A stretch of DNA of 64,000 nucleotides from Gammaproteobacteria bacterium (lineage in GTDB: Bacteria > Pseudomonadota > Gammaproteobacteria > SZUA-140). The translations under genes were made by a program, and so were the position numbers. The notes beneath the pieces were generated by a model, which was not told the DNA's origin, did not search any database, and saw nothing but the letters and a program-made list of their open reading frames with translations. Shown piece after piece: positions 48,231 through 58,798 of this stretch. The stretch lies in the NCBI GenBank assembly GCA_015491865.1, contig WFVD01000015.1, positions 62,001-126,000 on the forward strand, written 5' to 3'. Every line of letters begins with the position of its first letter. Position 1 is the first letter of the stretch.

Positions 48231-49259
48231 TTAGCGTTTTTTTAACTGGTACTTTCTGACCGCTGCGTTGTGTGCTTCATTGGTCTCCGAAAATTGATGG
48301 GTGCCGTCACCACGCGAAACAAAATAGAGCGTCTTACCCGCTGCCGGGTGTAGCGCGGCGTGAATTGAATCACCACCCGGAAGCGCGATCGGCGTCGGTG
48401 GCAACCCTTTTATCCTATAGGTGTTGTATGGATTCATCGCTCTCAGGTCACGTTTTCGGATGTTGCCATCAAAGCGCTCCCCGAGGCCGTAAATCACGGT
48501 AGGATCCGTTTGCAGGCGCATCTTTTTGTTGAGCCTGCGTACAAAGACACCGGCGATCTGCTCGCGCTCTTCAGGTGCCGCCGTCTCTTTTTCAATGATC
48601 GACGCCATGATTAACGCCTCGTAACTATTTTTATAGGGTAACGCTGGCGCTCGGTTATTCCACTCATATTCAAGGCGCTGTTTCATCTTCCGATAGGCTC
48701 GGAGCAGGAACTCAATATCGGTTGTCTGATTTGAAAAGTGATAAGTGTCCGGGTAGAACAGCCCTTCCGGGTGTTTTTCTGGCAGTTGCAGGCGGCTCAT
48801 GATGTCTCCATTTGACAGCAGTTTTCCGTTGCTATCGATCAGCCTCTTTTTGATCTTTTCATGTTGATGTAACGCCTTCATCATCTGGCGAAAGGTCCAT
48901 CCCTCCGGGATCGTCAATGTGTAGTCGATCACTTTGCCAGAGACCAGTAGCGACAGCAGTTGCGCGGGGGTCATCTGCGGTGAAATGGCATATTCACCCG
49001 CCTTAATTTTATCGGCGCTACCTTCCCACCTCGCCAGCCAGACCCAGTAGCGGGGATGTTCCATCAACCCCAGCTGCTGTAGCTCATTCGCAACACTCAT
49101 TAAACTGGAACCCGGCTTCACGGTGTAATTAACCGTTTCGACAACGGTATTTGATAACGATGCACGGTTGAAGGTCTGGAATTCAAGCATAAACCAGCCA
49201 CCGACAAAACTGACCAGCAGCAGGGTAAAACCGATCAACTTTCCAACGGCATTCATCAT
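48231..49259 (-). CDS. mltG: Endolytic murein transglycosylase MltG
   Basis: A 342-residue membrane-anchored lytic transglycosylase that terminates glycan-strand growth. One N-terminal helix (LIGFTLLLVSFVGGWFML), a LysM-like domain, and the YceG catalytic segment MASIIEKETAAPEERE with the catalytic Glu are present. Starts ATG 49259 or 49256. It lies between pabC and tmk as usual. Confidence 0.95.
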   Translation of the reverse strand: MMNAVGKLIGFTLLLVSFVGGWFMLEFQTFNRASLSNTVVETVNYTVKPGSSLMSVANELQQLGLMEHPRYWVWLARWEGSADKIKAGEYAISPQMTPAQLLSLLVSGKVIDYTLTIPEGWTFRQMMKALHQHEKIKKRLIDSNGKLLSNGDIMSRLQLPEKHPEGLFYPDTYHFSNQTTDIEFLLRAYRKMKQRLEYEWNNRAPALPYKNSYEALIMASIIEKETAAPEEREQIAGVFVRRLNKKMRLQTDPTVIYGLGERFDGNIRKRDLRAMNPYNTYRIKGLPPTPIALPGGDSIHAALHPAAGKTLYFVSRGDGTHQFSETNEAHNAAVRKYQLKKR

Positions 49260-49268
49260 AGCTATGCG

Positions 49269-50105
49269 TTAACTTGTTATCGTGGCCAGGCGCGGCTCAT
49301 CCAGTATTTGCACGAGTGCCTCAATAAGATCGTGCATAATCTTCCCTTGTTCATAGTTTATACCATCAAGTGCCCGCACCGGCCACAGGCCGATGATGCT
49401 ATTGGTGACAAAACAGGCTGACGCAGCCTTCAAGCGTGCGAGTGATACGGATTCAACGCGCGTGGTGATGCCGAGCTCTGCCGCAAGCGCCAGTACTCGC
49501 TCTCGCATCACACCGTTGACACCACACTGCGTTAGGTCGGGGGTAATTAATATTTCATCTTCAACAATAAAGAGATTGCTCATCGTCCCCTCAATCACAT
49601 CACCATGAAGATCTCTCATTATCCCCTCATCAATATCACTCCCCTGCCATTCACTGCGCGCTAATACCTGTTCGAGGCGGTTGAGATGCTTAATACCGGC
49701 GAGTGCCGGATTACAACCAAGGCGTGTGTGACAGACCATTAAAGTGATCCCCTGCTGGTAATGCGAATCGGGATAGGCTGGCCACGGATAAATCGCAAGC
49801 AGGCGTGTCGCTTCAGTCGTCTCAGGGATGCGATAACCGCGCCCGCCACTACCTCGGGTAACAATGATCTTAAGGATGGCGCGCGGTTGATCAGCACAGA
49901 GCTGCTGAGTCTCCTGCAGTAGCAGCGCGCTATCGGGCAGCGGTATCTGTAACCTCTGACATCCGCAGGCCAGGCGAGCCATGTGCTCTGCCCAGAGACG
50001 TGGCTGGCCATCAACCACGGCGACTGTTTCAAACAGCCCATCACCATATTGCAGGCCACGATCTGTCGCCTGCAACTGCTCAGTGGCGATGCCGTTAATC
50101 AGCAT
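49269..50105 (-). CDS. pabC: 4-amino-4-deoxychorismate lyase
   Basis: A 278-residue PLP enzyme of class IV that makes 4-aminobenzoate for folate. The fold signature DRGLQYGDGLFETVAV and PLP Lys region GIKHLNRLEQVLAR are visible. GTG 50108 is an alternative start. The ATG at 50105 has AGGGG six bases upstream. The start lies inside the end of pabB (11-base overlap). Confidence 0.94.
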   Translation of the reverse strand: MLINGIATEQLQATDRGLQYGDGLFETVAVVDGQPRLWAEHMARLACGCQRLQIPLPDSALLLQETQQLCADQPRAILKIIVTRGSGGRGYRIPETTEATRLLAIYPWPAYPDSHYQQGITLMVCHTRLGCNPALAGIKHLNRLEQVLARSEWQGSDIDEGIMRDLHGDVIEGTMSNLFIVEDEILITPDLTQCGVNGVMRERVLALAAELGITTRVESVSLARLKAASACFVTNSIIGLWPVRALDGINYEQGKIMHDLIEALVQILDEPRLATITS

Positions 50106-51510
50106 CACTAACCCCTAATGCACGCAGTAGCCCTCGTGCTTTGATGCGTGTCTCTACCAGTTCTGCAGCGGCATCAGAGTCGGCAACGATACCGGCACCT
50201 GCGCGCAGGCTGAGCGCCCTCCCCTCACTTACCATGGTACGAATCAGAATATTGAGATCCATACTGCCATCACGGTTAAGATAACCCATCGATCCAGTAT
50301 AAGGACCACGCGTGGTCTGCTCCAGTTCGGCGATGATCGCCATGCAGCGCACCTTGGGGCAACCAGTAATGGTGCCGCCAGGAAATAGTGCGCGTATGAT
50401 TTCACCCGGCGTTACCCCACTACGCCGGGTGCCGCACACATTGGAGACGATGTGGTGTACATGCGCATAGGATTCCAGCACCATCAGCTCATCAACATTA
50501 ATCGAGCCTGGTTCGCAGACACGCCCAAGGTCATTACGTTCAAGGTCGATCAGCATGATATGTTCGGCGCGCTCCTTGGGATGTTGCAGCAGTGCGGCGG
50601 AGAGTGCTAGGTCATCATCGTGACCGCTGGCGCGTGGGCGCGTACCTGCGATGGGGCGGGTAGAGAGCTGGTCACCTTTTACCGATACCAGGCGCTCAGG
50701 GGAAGAGCTGATCACGGCACTCTCCTGGTAGCGGGCCAGCCCGGCAAAGGGGGCGGGATTATGCGCACAGAGTCTGCGATAGATATCGGCTACAGAGACG
50801 CCAGCGACTATTTCTCCCTGCCATTCACGTGACAGATTGACCTGAAACACATCGCCATCAACGATGTACTGTTTGATCGTTTCCACTGCATTCAGATAGT
50901 GTGAGGGCGCTTCTTCAACCAGCGATACCACGAGCGGGGTGTCTGCTGTTGCGATCGTTGATATCGCTGGGGCTTCGATATCGCGCTCCATCTCATCGAG
51001 CAGCTCAACATGCTCCCCCTCTGCAACCAGCCAGCACCGCTGTTGATGGTGATCCCTGATGACTGCGGCCGGTATCCGTGTGGCACAGGCAACCGGCAGC
51101 TCCTGGGTAAACCCCTGGGTCGGCAGTGCCAGATTGGGTTCCACCTGCGCGGCCAGTTCATAACCGAGATAAAGGAACCAGCCACCGCTAAAAGGGAGTT
51201 CAACTGAAGCGTCGTGGTGGACGGCAGCCTGTTGCCAGCTATGGTCGAGCAGGCTCAGAAAGTCACCCGCCTGCAGTAATTGATCGCCTCTTCTCAGGCG
51301 GCCATCGCGCAGCAGGGCCAATGTCTCACCGGGGTGAGCGAAAAGAATATCAAAGCGGGCCTGTGCTGCCCCAACGGCAATGCTCTGCAGCAGAAAAGGG
51401 TAACGGTCGGGGTGCGCCTCATGCAGCGCGAGTAGCTCAAACGCGGTACGACATTCACGCTGCTGTACAGTGCGCTTCTCACTTAAATGACGGTTTTTTT
51501 TATGCGCCAT
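50095..51510 (-). CDS. pabB: Aminodeoxychorismate synthase component I
   Basis: A 471-residue chorismate-utilising enzyme. The chorismate-binding domain has QVNLSREWQG, STRPIAGTRPRA and the HIMLIDLERNDLGRV and PGGTITGCPK motifs. The PIAGT sequence fits PabB, not TrpE. The frame is open upstream, but the ATG at 51510 with AAGGT in front is preferred. It is linked to pabC by overlap. Confidence 0.94.
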   Translation of the reverse strand: MAHKKNRHLSEKRTVQQRECRTAFELLALHEAHPDRYPFLLQSIAVGAAQARFDILFAHPGETLALLRDGRLRRGDQLLQAGDFLSLLDHSWQQAAVHHDASVELPFSGGWFLYLGYELAAQVEPNLALPTQGFTQELPVACATRIPAAVIRDHHQQRCWLVAEGEHVELLDEMERDIEAPAISTIATADTPLVVSLVEEAPSHYLNAVETIKQYIVDGDVFQVNLSREWQGEIVAGVSVADIYRRLCAHNPAPFAGLARYQESAVISSSPERLVSVKGDQLSTRPIAGTRPRASGHDDDLALSAALLQHPKERAEHIMLIDLERNDLGRVCEPGSINVDELMVLESYAHVHHIVSNVCGTRRSGVTPGEIIRALFPGGTITGCPKVRCMAIIAELEQTTRGPYTGSMGYLNRDGSMDLNILIRTMVSEGRALSLRAGAGIVADSDAAAELVETRIKARGLLRALGVSDAD

Positions 51511-51569
51511 GAGACCTTTGCACCGTTTCAATGGTGATAGGCTGCACACTTGCAGCCTGACACTGTGGA

Positions 51570-52811
51570 TTAAACCTTTTTGAAGATCAGTGTGCTGTTG
51601 GTGCCACCAAAACCGAACGAGTTTGACATTGCGATGTTGATCTTCATCTCACGTGCTGTTTTTGGTACGAAATCAAGATCGCACTCTGGGTCTGGGGTCT
51701 CAAGATTAATTGTCGGTGGTGCCACCTGGTCGTAAATCGCCAGTGCTGAGAAGATCGCCTCGATACCTCCGGCGGCCCCCAGCAGGTGGCCGGTCATCGA
51801 TTTGGTCGAGCTCACTGCAAGCTTGCTGGCGTGATCACCAAAGGCGCTTTTAACCGCCATCGTCTCAGCTCTGTCACCGGCCGGTGTCGAGGTGCCGTGT
51901 GCATTGATGTAATCAACCTCGTCAGGGTTAATGGCGGCATTACGCATCGCATTCTGCATGCAGCGCATCGCCCCTTCTCCCCCTTCTGACGGTGAGGTCA
52001 TGTGGTATGCGTCGCCACTCATGCCGTAGCCAATCACTTCGGCGTAGATCTTTGCACCACGTTTTTTTGCATGTTCATACGCTTCGAGGGTAACGACACC
52101 GGCACCATCACTCAGCACAAAACCATCGCGATTGAGATCCCACGGACGGCTCGCCCCTTCTGGGTCGTCGTTATTGGTAGAGAGTGCGCGTGCGGCACAG
52201 AAGCCACCCAGCCCTGTCGGCGAGGTAGCCATTTCTGCACCACCCGCGATCATCACATCGGCATCACCATATTCAATAATACGCGCGGCATCGCCAATGC
52301 TATGAGTACCCGTTGAACAGGCAGTCACAATCGCCAGGTTAGGCCCCTTCAGGCCATGCATGATCGAAAGGTTACCGGAGATCATATTAATGATGTTGCT
52401 CGGCACAAAGAAGGGTGAGATGCGGCGTGGGCCACTCTTCAGAAAGGTCGCGTACCCTTTTTCGATACCAGAGACACCACCAATACCGGAACCGATAGAG
52501 ACACCGATACGATGGGCGTTCTCATCGGTCACCTTCAGTCCAGAATCGATAAACGCCTGATGTCCTGCCGCCATCCCGTAGTGCATGAACGGGTCCATCT
52601 TTTTAGCTTCTTTGGCAGTCATGTACTCGGTGATATCAAAATCCCAGACAGAACCACCAAAGCGGGTGGTGAAACTTTCAACATCAAAATGGCTCAGCGG
52701 CCGTATACCGCTTTTGCCTGCGAGGATATTTGTCCATGAGTCGGGAACATTTAACCCAACCGGGCATACCATTCCTAACCCTGTAATTACGACACGACGT
52801 TTCTCAGCCAC
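51570..52811 (-). CDS. fabF: 3-oxoacyl-[acyl-carrier-protein] synthase II
   Basis: A 413-residue chain-elongating condensing enzyme of fatty-acid synthesis. The catalytic triad is visible: Cys in [12 protein letters not shown], His in [11 protein letters not shown] and His in [12 protein letters not shown]. It is separated from acpP by a terminator-like hairpin. Confidence 0.98.
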   Translation of the reverse strand: MAEKRRVVITGLGMVCPVGLNVPDSWTNILAGKSGIRPLSHFDVESFTTRFGGSVWDFDITEYMTAKEAKKMDPFMHYGMAAGHQAFIDSGLKVTDENAHRIGVSIGSGIGGVSGIEKGYATFLKSGPRRISPFFVPSNIINMISGNLSIMHGLKGPNLAIVTACSTGTHSIGDAARIIEYGDADVMIAGGAEMATSPTGLGGFCAARALSTNNDDPEGASRPWDLNRDGFVLSDGAGVVTLEAYEHAKKRGAKIYAEVIGYGMSGDAYHMTSPSEGGEGAMRCMQNAMRNAAINPDEVDYINAHGTSTPAGDRAETMAVKSAFGDHASKLAVSSTKSMTGHLLGAAGGIEAIFSALAIYDQVAPPTINLETPDPECDLDFVPKTAREMKINIAMSNSFGFGGTNSTLIFKKV

Positions 52812-52866
52812 CCTACACTCCAGACATAAATACGATGTTACTCGGGGCTATTCTCCTGACCCCCTG

Positions 52867-52909
52867 AAAATACAAAAGGCCGATTCCACCAGTATGGTGG
52901 AATACGGCC
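52867..52909 (-). terminator. Rho-independent terminator between acpP and fabF
   Basis: On the minus strand a long stem (GGCCG then a run ending TTCCACC paired with GGTGGAA and CGGCC, one bulged A) with a three-base loop is followed by TTTTGTATTTT. It should end or attenuate acpP transcripts before fabF, allowing high acpP expression. Confidence 0.85.
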
Positions 52910-52926
52910 CTGAGCATACCAGTCGA

Positions 52927-53163
52927 TTAGCTATTGTTAGCGTTAATGTAATCGACAGCCTGCTTTACGGTGGTGATCTTCTCTGCTTCGTCGTCAGGAA
53001 TCTCACACTCGAATTCTTCTTCCAGCGCCATTACCAGCTCAACGGTATCGAGTGAGTCAGCACCCAGATCATCTACGAATGATGCTTCGCTGGTGACTTC
53101 ATCTTCCTTAACACCTAGCTGTTCAACAACAATTTTGCTGACGCGTTCTTCAACAGTACTCAT
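52927..53163 (-). CDS. acpP: Acyl carrier protein
   Basis: A 78-residue acidic carrier. The phosphopantetheine Ser is in [24 protein letters not shown] lies ten bases upstream. The leader contains hairpins (for example 53187-53206) and a TACAAT box near 53226, so it may have its own promoter. Confidence 0.98.
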   Translation of the reverse strand: MSTVEERVSKIVVEQLGVKEDEVTSEASFVDDLGADSLDTVELVMALEEEFECEIPDDEAEKITTVKQAVDYINANNS

Positions 53164-53318
53164 GACAAATTATTCCTCCCAGGAAATTAAACCCATAAAA
53201 TGGGGTTGCGGCCGTATTCTATTGTAAACACTTGCGATTTGCTACAAAAAATCGCCTTTAACCCACGGATTTTAATCTAACTATATGTTTTTATTGATTC
53301 TCAGGAATATGCAGACCC

Positions 53319-54056
53319 TTAAGCCATATACATTCCACCATTCACGTTAATTGTTTCACCGGTAATGTAATCGGCTGCTGATGAGGTCAGGTACGCCACC
53401 GCACCCGCAATCTCTTCTGGACGCCCCAGTCGATTAAGTGGAATCGACTGTAACAGCGCCTCTTTCTGTTTTTCAGGCAGTTCATGTGTCATGTCAGTCT
53501 CAATAAAGCCGGGGGCGACACAGTTTACCGTGACCCCTCGTGAGGCGACTTCGCGTGCCAGCGCCTTGCTGAAACCGATCATGCCTGATTTTGCCGCGGC
53601 GTAGTTACACTGGCCCGGATTGCCGGTGAGTGCGACCACTGAGGCGATGTTGATGATCTTGCCACGGCGCGCCTTCATCATTGGGCGCAGACACGCCTTG
53701 CTGAGGCGATAGACAGAACTTAAATTTGTGTTGATGATCTCATCCCACTCATCCTCTTTCATCCGCATCAAGAGGTTATCCCGAGTGATGCCGGCGTTAT
53801 TCACCAGGATAGTGGGCGCTCCAAATTTTTCAGTTGCGCACTTGAGTAGCGCATCGATAGAGGCTTGATCGGTGACATTGAGCAGCTCACCACCGCCTTT
53901 AACCCCGTTTTCATCCAGATACTGGCTGATGTTTTGTGCACCGCCTTCTGATGTGGCGGTGCCGATCACCGTCGCTCCTTGTTTGCCCAGGGAAAGGGCG
54001 ATGGCGCGACCGATCCCACGTGAAGCACCGGTGATTAAAACAATTTCATTTTCCAT
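53319..54056 (-). CDS. fabG: 3-oxoacyl-[acyl-carrier-protein] reductase
   Basis: A 245-residue SDR-family enzyme that reduces beta-ketoacyl-ACP with NADPH. Cofactor motif GASRGIGRA, NNAGITRDN and catalytic YAAAKSG (Tyr and Lys) are present, along with catalytic Ser in NIASVVALTGN. Confidence 0.98.
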   Translation of the reverse strand: MENEIVLITGASRGIGRAIALSLGKQGATVIGTATSEGGAQNISQYLDENGVKGGGELLNVTDQASIDALLKCATEKFGAPTILVNNAGITRDNLLMRMKEDEWDEIINTNLSSVYRLSKACLRPMMKARRGKIINIASVVALTGNPGQCNYAAAKSGMIGFSKALAREVASRGVTVNCVAPGFIETDMTHELPEKQKEALLQSIPLNRLGRPEEIAGAVAYLTSSAADYITGETINVNGGMYMA

Positions 54057-54061
54057 CTCTT

Positions 54062-55009
54062 TTAACCTTCTGCTGTGACTGTTGCTATCGCCTTTTCAAG
54101 CGTTGCTGGATTAAAAACCGGCAGTGCAGTCATACTGCGATCGATGCGTTTATTCAACCCTGCGAGCACCTTGCCCGGGCCACATTCAACCAGCGTATCG
54201 ACCCCCATACCAGCGATATGCTGAACGCTCTCTACCCAACGGACAGGATTATACAGCTGTCTTAGCAGCGCGTCTCGGATCGAGTCTGCCGCTTGATGGA
54301 TGGCCACATCTGCATTATGAATAACTGGAATGGTGGGCGCTGTGATTTCAACCGAATCTAACAGTGGCTTCATCTGCTCGGCTGCAGGCCGCATCAGCTC
54401 ACAGTGAGACGGCACACTCACCGGCAACAGCAGCGCACGTTTGGCACCAGCCGCTTTGGCGATGCTGGTGATGCGCTCGACCGCAGCCGCAGTGCCTGCC
54501 ACAACGACCTGACCCGGTGAGTTAAAATTGACCGCAGCGATCACGTCGCCCTCTGCCGCCGCTTCACAGCATTTGATCACCTCGGCATCATCCAGCCCCA
54601 GAATCGCCGCCATCGCCCCTTCGCCTGCCGGTACAGCCTGCTGCATAAAGCGCCCGCGTTTTTCGACGAGGTTGATCGCCGCCGCAAACGGGATCGCACC
54701 AGCACAGACCAGCGCGCTGTACTCCCCGAGGCTGTGGCCAGCCATCACGGCCGGTGTGATATCGCTGCTATTTTGCCAGGTGCGATAGATCGCCACACCT
54801 GCTGCAAGCATTGCTGGTTGGGTTTTATCGGTCTGGTTAAGTGCCGTCTCTGGTCCACTTTGTACCAGCTGCCACAGATCATAACCGAGCACATCAGACG
54901 CCTCGGCAAAGGTCTGTTCGATAATAGCATCCGCAGCTGCCATCTCGGCAAGCATGCCGACAGATTGTGAACCCTGGCCTGGAAAGACAAAAGCGATTTT
55001 ATGGTTCAT
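54062..55009 (-). CDS. fabD: Malonyl CoA-acyl carrier protein transacylase
   Basis: A 315-residue acyltransferase loading malonate on ACP. Motifs are FPGQGSQSVGM, the nucleophile GHSLGEYSALV, and the His in SVPSHCELM. It lies six bases before fabG. Confidence 0.98.
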   Translation of the reverse strand: MNHKIAFVFPGQGSQSVGMLAEMAAADAIIEQTFAEASDVLGYDLWQLVQSGPETALNQTDKTQPAMLAAGVAIYRTWQNSSDITPAVMAGHSLGEYSALVCAGAIPFAAAINLVEKRGRFMQQAVPAGEGAMAAILGLDDAEVIKCCEAAAEGDVIAAVNFNSPGQVVVAGTAAAVERITSIAKAAGAKRALLLPVSVPSHCELMRPAAEQMKPLLDSVEITAPTIPVIHNADVAIHQAADSIRDALLRQLYNPVRWVESVQHIAGMGVDTLVECGPGKVLAGLNKRIDRSMTALPVFNPATLEKAIATVTAEG

Positions 55010-55034
55010 TAGAAAAATCCAGATTTAAATATGG

Positions 55035-56000
55035 TTAATACTTAAGCAGTGCTGAACCCCAGGTGAAACCGCCACCAAAGGCCTCTAACAGTAGTGTTTC
55101 GCCACGTTTGACGCGACCATCACGCACCGCAACATCGAGTGCTAATGGGATTGAGGCCGCTGAGGTGTTACCGTGGTGATCGACCGTCACAACGACCTGA
55201 TCCATCGACATATTAAGCTTTTTGGCCGTTGCTTTAATAATACGGATGTTGGCCTGATGGGGGATCAACCAGTCGATATCACGCTTTTCCATGTTGTTTG
55301 CCGCGAGGGTCTCATCAACAATGCGCCCCAATGTCTTGACCGCCATCTTAAAGACTTCATTCCCCTGCATCTTGATATAGGCGTCGCCCGCCTGCATTTT
55401 TTCAAACCCCTGCGAGACACCTTCCGGCACCGTTAACAGATCACTGTAGGCGCCATCGGCATGGAGATGGGTCGATAGAATGCCGGGCGCTTCCGTCGCC
55501 TCAAGCACTACGGCACCCGCGCCATCACCAAACAGTACACAGGTAGTGCGGTCGCTCCAGTCTATAATACGGGAGGTGGTCTCCGCGCCCACCACCAGTG
55601 CGCGCGTTGCGCTACCGGTACGGATAAATTTTTCTGCGACACTGAGCGCATAGACAAAACCGGTACAGACCGCCTGCACATCAAAAGCGGCACAGCCGTG
55701 AATATCGAGTCGCTGCTGTAACAGACATGCGGTGCTTGGGAAGATGCGATCGGGCGTGGTTGTCGCAACGATAATCAGATCGACATCCTGTGGCTTAAGC
55801 CCTGCGCTATCAATCGCCTGTCGCGCAGCTTTTTCAGCAATGTCACAGGTGGTCTCGCCTTCAACAGCGATGTGACGCTGCCTGATGCCGGTGCGTTCAG
55901 TAATCCATTCGTCCGAAGTCTCAACTATCTTCTCAAGATCGGCATTGGTCATGACGTTCTCGGGAAGATAACCGCCGGTCCCTGCGATACGTGAGTTCAT
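55035..56000 (-). CDS. fabH: 3-oxoacyl-[acyl-carrier-protein] synthase III
   Basis: A 321-residue initiating condensing enzyme. The catalytic triad is Cys112 in [10 protein letters not shown], His in IPHQANIRI and Asn in HGNTSAAS. The start overlaps the plsX stop (ATGA). Confidence 0.98.
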   Translation of the reverse strand: MNSRIAGTGGYLPENVMTNADLEKIVETSDEWITERTGIRQRHIAVEGETTCDIAEKAARQAIDSAGLKPQDVDLIIVATTTPDRIFPSTACLLQQRLDIHGCAAFDVQAVCTGFVYALSVAEKFIRTGSATRALVVGAETTSRIIDWSDRTTCVLFGDGAGAVVLEATEAPGILSTHLHADGAYSDLLTVPEGVSQGFEKMQAGDAYIKMQGNEVFKMAVKTLGRIVDETLAANNMEKRDIDWLIPHQANIRIIKATAKKLNMSMDQVVVTVDHHGNTSAASIPLALDVAVRDGRVKRGETLLLEAFGGGFTWGSALLKY

Positions 56001-57022
56001 CAGCTTGCCTGCCTTCTGGTTAGTAGTGACTCGAGCTGATGACCGATGAGCGCAGGGACATCTTTCTTCACCTCGGTAATAGCCTCACGTATAGCGGTCT
56101 CAAATGAAAGCTCATCCGCTCCACCGTGGCTCTTGACCACGATGCCGGTTAGTCCGACAAAACTTGCACCATTGTAGTTACGCGGATCATATTTTGCGCG
56201 GAACGAGTTCAACACCGGCTTCGCACAGAGGGCAGCAAGTTTGGTCAGTGGCGTGCGTAAAAACTCTTTTTTTAAAGAGCTACTCAGCATCTTGGCGACC
56301 CCTTCGCAGGTCTTCAGTGCAACGTTACCGACAAAGCCATCACAGACAACGATATCTACCGTACCTTTGAAGATATCATCACCTTCTACAAAACCGACGT
56401 AGTTGATGTCACTATCGCTCAGTAACTGTGCAGCCTCTTTGACCCGCTCATTACCCTTCATCTCTTCTGAACCGATATTGAGCAGCCCAACGGTTGGGCG
56501 CTCAATATTTTCGACCGCGCTGGTCAGCACCGACCCCATGACTGCGAACTGAAAGAGATGCTCTGCCGACGAATCGACGTTAGCGCCCAGGTCAAGCATA
56601 TGAGTATGCCCTTTGATGGCGGGCAGGGTCGAGATGATTGCTGGGCGATCAACACCCGGCAACGTCTTCAGTACAAAGCGCGCCGTGGCCATCAATGCGC
56701 CGGTATTGCCAGCGCTGACGCATGCTGAAGCACGCCCCTCTTTGACAAGGTTGATAGCAACTCGCATCGATGAATCTTTTTTGCCGCGCAGCGCTAGCGA
56801 GGGTGACTCATCCATTGCCACCTCCTGAGAGGTGTGCTGAATGGTCAGGCGCTCATCGCCATCACCACCCTGCTGTTGCAGAGCTGCCATCAACTGCGGC
56901 TGATCGCCAACAAGGATCAGTTTAAGATCGCGATGCTTCTTTAGCGCATTGAGTGCAGCGGGGATGGTTACGACCGGGCCGTGATCGCCCCCCATCGCAT
57001 CCAGCGCAATGGTTAAATCCAA
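56000..57022 (-). CDS. plsX: Phosphate acyltransferase PlsX
   Basis: A 340-residue enzyme making acyl-phosphate from acyl-ACP for phospholipid synthesis. The N-terminus [12 protein letters not shown] and [15 protein letters not shown] are diagnostic. It lies three bases after rpmF. Confidence 0.97.
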   Translation of the reverse strand: MDLTIALDAMGGDHGPVVTIPAALNALKKHRDLKLILVGDQPQLMAALQQQGGDGDERLTIQHTSQEVAMDESPSLALRGKKDSSMRVAINLVKEGRASACVSAGNTGALMATARFVLKTLPGVDRPAIISTLPAIKGHTHMLDLGANVDSSAEHLFQFAVMGSVLTSAVENIERPTVGLLNIGSEEMKGNERVKEAAQLLSDSDINYVGFVEGDDIFKGTVDIVVCDGFVGNVALKTCEGVAKMLSSSLKKEFLRTPLTKLAALCAKPVLNSFRAKYDPRNYNGASFVGLTGIVVKSHGGADELSFETAIREAITEVKKDVPALIGHQLESLLTRRQAS

Positions 57023-57025
57023 GGC

Positions 57026-57205
57026 CTATTCGCCTGCGCTCTCGACGACTTTTTTACCTTTGTAATAGCCATCAGCAGTCACGTGATGACGCAGATGAGT
57101 TTCACCAGAATTTGAATCGACCGACAGAGTCTTACCTGTCAGAGCGTCATGTGATCGACGCATGCCACGTCTTGAGGTTGATTTTTTACTCTTTTGTACA
57201 GCCAT
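57026..57205 (-). CDS. rpmF: 50S ribosomal protein L32
   Basis: A 59-residue ribosomal protein starting [26 protein letters not shown] lies upstream of the ATG. The frame is open for 73 more codons upstream but the family start and the strong ribosome-binding site decide. The Cys pairs of zinc-binding L32 forms are absent. A 249-base gap separates it from yceD. I saw no gene in it. Confidence 0.97.
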   Translation of the reverse strand: MAVQKSKKSTSRRGMRRSHDALTGKTLSVDSNSGETHLRHHVTADGYYKGKKVVESAGE

Positions 57206-57454
57206 GCTAATTACTCCTTCAAAAACTAAAAACACCGATGAGGCCACTGTGCGATTCATATTTACCGCCCCAGCCATGCTAAAAATGGTTTCACAGCACT
57301 CGTCTGCCCTCGCATACGCCAGCTTTTTGCCCATTTTTACCTTGCTGAAATGAAAACTATTTTCGTGCAAAGGCTTCAACGTGTAACTTGCCACAAACGT
57401 TTTAAGTGCGGTGTGACACAACACTAATCATTACAGTGAACGCCGCCTCTATGA

Positions 57455-57988
57455 TTATTCAGGCTTCACTTTTTTTAATCCAGCCAACGCACTAAACGGG
57501 TTGGGCCTCTTTTCCGCTACCGGCAGTGGCAGATCCGCTTCCACCGCCTGCTGTATCACCACCACTTCGCACGCCTCTTCAGCGTGAAACGCAACAATTG
57601 GTAGCGCCAGAATCAGTTCATCTTCAACCAGCTCCTGTAATACTACTGTTGGCCCGTCGAGGAGATAAGGCTCATACGTTGCCGGCAACCGCTTACCCGC
57701 CGCCTCAGTGTCGACAAAGGCTAGTGAGAGCTCAGTTTCAATCGTTCTCTCAACCGCTGTTAGACAACGCTGACACTCCAGAGCCAGCCTGGCTGCCAGT
57801 TTTCCACGGGCAACCCTGTGCCCCTGCGTATCAACATCAAACGTCAGCGCTATTTCGACCTCACCATTTTGGTGGCACAATGAACCCGCCAGCCGCTTCA
57901 TTCCAGAGAGCGGGATGGTGCCCTGGAGCTGTTCACCACGGTCACAGAAACTGAGCGGTTTTATATATTCTTGCAAGCGGCTCGACAT
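57455..57988 (-). CDS. yceD: YceD (DUF177) protein
   Basis: A 177-residue protein of the DUF177 family that supports 23S rRNA accumulation in E. coli. The ECQRC motif (LECQRCLTAVERTIETE) and VVLQELVEDELILALP are present. A strong promoter lies so close that the transcript should have almost no leader. Start at 57988 fits family length. Confidence 0.92.
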   Translation of the reverse strand: MSSRLQEYIKPLSFCDRGEQLQGTIPLSGMKRLAGSLCHQNGEVEIALTFDVDTQGHRVARGKLAARLALECQRCLTAVERTIETELSLAFVDTEAAGKRLPATYEPYLLDGPTVVLQELVEDELILALPIVAFHAEEACEVVVIQQAVEADLPLPVAEKRPNPFSALAGLKKVKPE

Positions 57989-57997
57989 AAACCCGTA

Positions 57998-58026
57998 ATT
58001 TTAGGGTGAGACGCGCTAACTGTCAA
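57998..58026 (-). promoter_or_regulatory. Strong sigma70-type promoter of yceD
   Basis: On the minus strand TTGACA (58021-58026) and TAAAAT (57998-58003) are separated by exactly 17 bases. The expected start of transcription is about 57991, two to three bases before the yceD ATG. Confidence 0.75.
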
Positions 58027-58077
58027 AAACTATTAACAAAATCGGGTAAGCTAGCCACCATGACAGGGGCGTTTTAA

Positions 58078-58106
58078 GGGGTGCTGTCTGAGATGAACGG
58101 CACCCC
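58078..58106. repeat. Inverted repeat between yceD and maf
   Basis: GGGGTGC (58078-58084) and GCACCCC (58100-58106) with a 15-base loop lie between the divergent genes. No T-run. May be an operator or RNA hairpin. Confidence 0.35.
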
Positions 58107-58160
58107 AATCATCCGCACCTAAATTCATAGATACATTGTGCAACCTTATGAAATATAAAG

Positions 58161-58757
58161 ATGAACAGACCAGATAGCCCTCCTCGAATCATTTTGGCTT
58201 CCAGCTCACCTTATAGAAAGGCGCTGCTGCAGCGCCTGCAACTAGATTTCGACACCCTCTCACCTGATATCGATGAAACCCCCCAAAAAGGTGAATCTGC
58301 AGAGGAGCTGGTTACTCGGCTATCACTGTTGAAAGCAGCAGCGGTGGCCAGAGCCAGCCCCGGTGCGCTCATTATTGGTTCGGACCAGGTCGCGCTGCTT
58401 GAGAGTCAGATCCTTGGAAAGCCGGGTAATCACCAACAGGCGGTGGCGCAGTTGCGGGCAGCTTCCGGCCGGCGAGTTTCGTTTATCACCGGACTCTGCC
58501 TGTTTGATAGCCGGAACGGATGCCATCAAGTAGCGGCGGTACCGTTTGATGTTGAGTTCCGACAGCTGAATGATGCGATGATCGAGCGCTACCTGAAGCG
58601 GGAGCAGCCCTACCACTGTGCTGGTTCATTTAAATCTGAGGGGCTGGGGATCTCACTTTTTGAGCGGCTCAGGGGTGACGACCCGAGCGCGCTGATCGGG
58701 CTGCCACTGATTAGACTGATACGCATGCTGGAAAAAGCGGGGGTCTCTCTTCTTTAA
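58161..58757 (+). CDS. Maf-family nucleotide pyrophosphatase
   Basis: A 198-residue Maf/HAM1-like house-cleaning enzyme of the YceF (m7GTP pyrophosphatase) type. The ILASSSPYRKALL substrate-binding start, the IGSDQVA motif with catalytic Asp, and the AGSFKSEGLG segment are present. It is divergent from yceD, as in many gammaproteobacteria, and converges on phoU. Confidence 0.92.
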   Translation: MNRPDSPPRIILASSSPYRKALLQRLQLDFDTLSPDIDETPQKGESAEELVTRLSLLKAAAVARASPGALIIGSDQVALLESQILGKPGNHQQAVAQLRAASGRRVSFITGLCLFDSRNGCHQVAAVPFDVEFRQLNDAMIERYLKREQPYHCAGSFKSEGLGISLFERLRGDDPSALIGLPLIRLIRMLEKAGVSLL

Positions 58758-58798
58758 GCCCTGCTCAATTCTGCCTGGCACTTAACGCCTTTTGCCAA

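Noticed and set aside
57206-57424. In-frame 73-codon extension upstream of rpmF
   Set aside because: L32 begins at MAVQ in all relatives I know, and a strong AAGGAG precedes that ATG. The extension is just an open frame in the leader.
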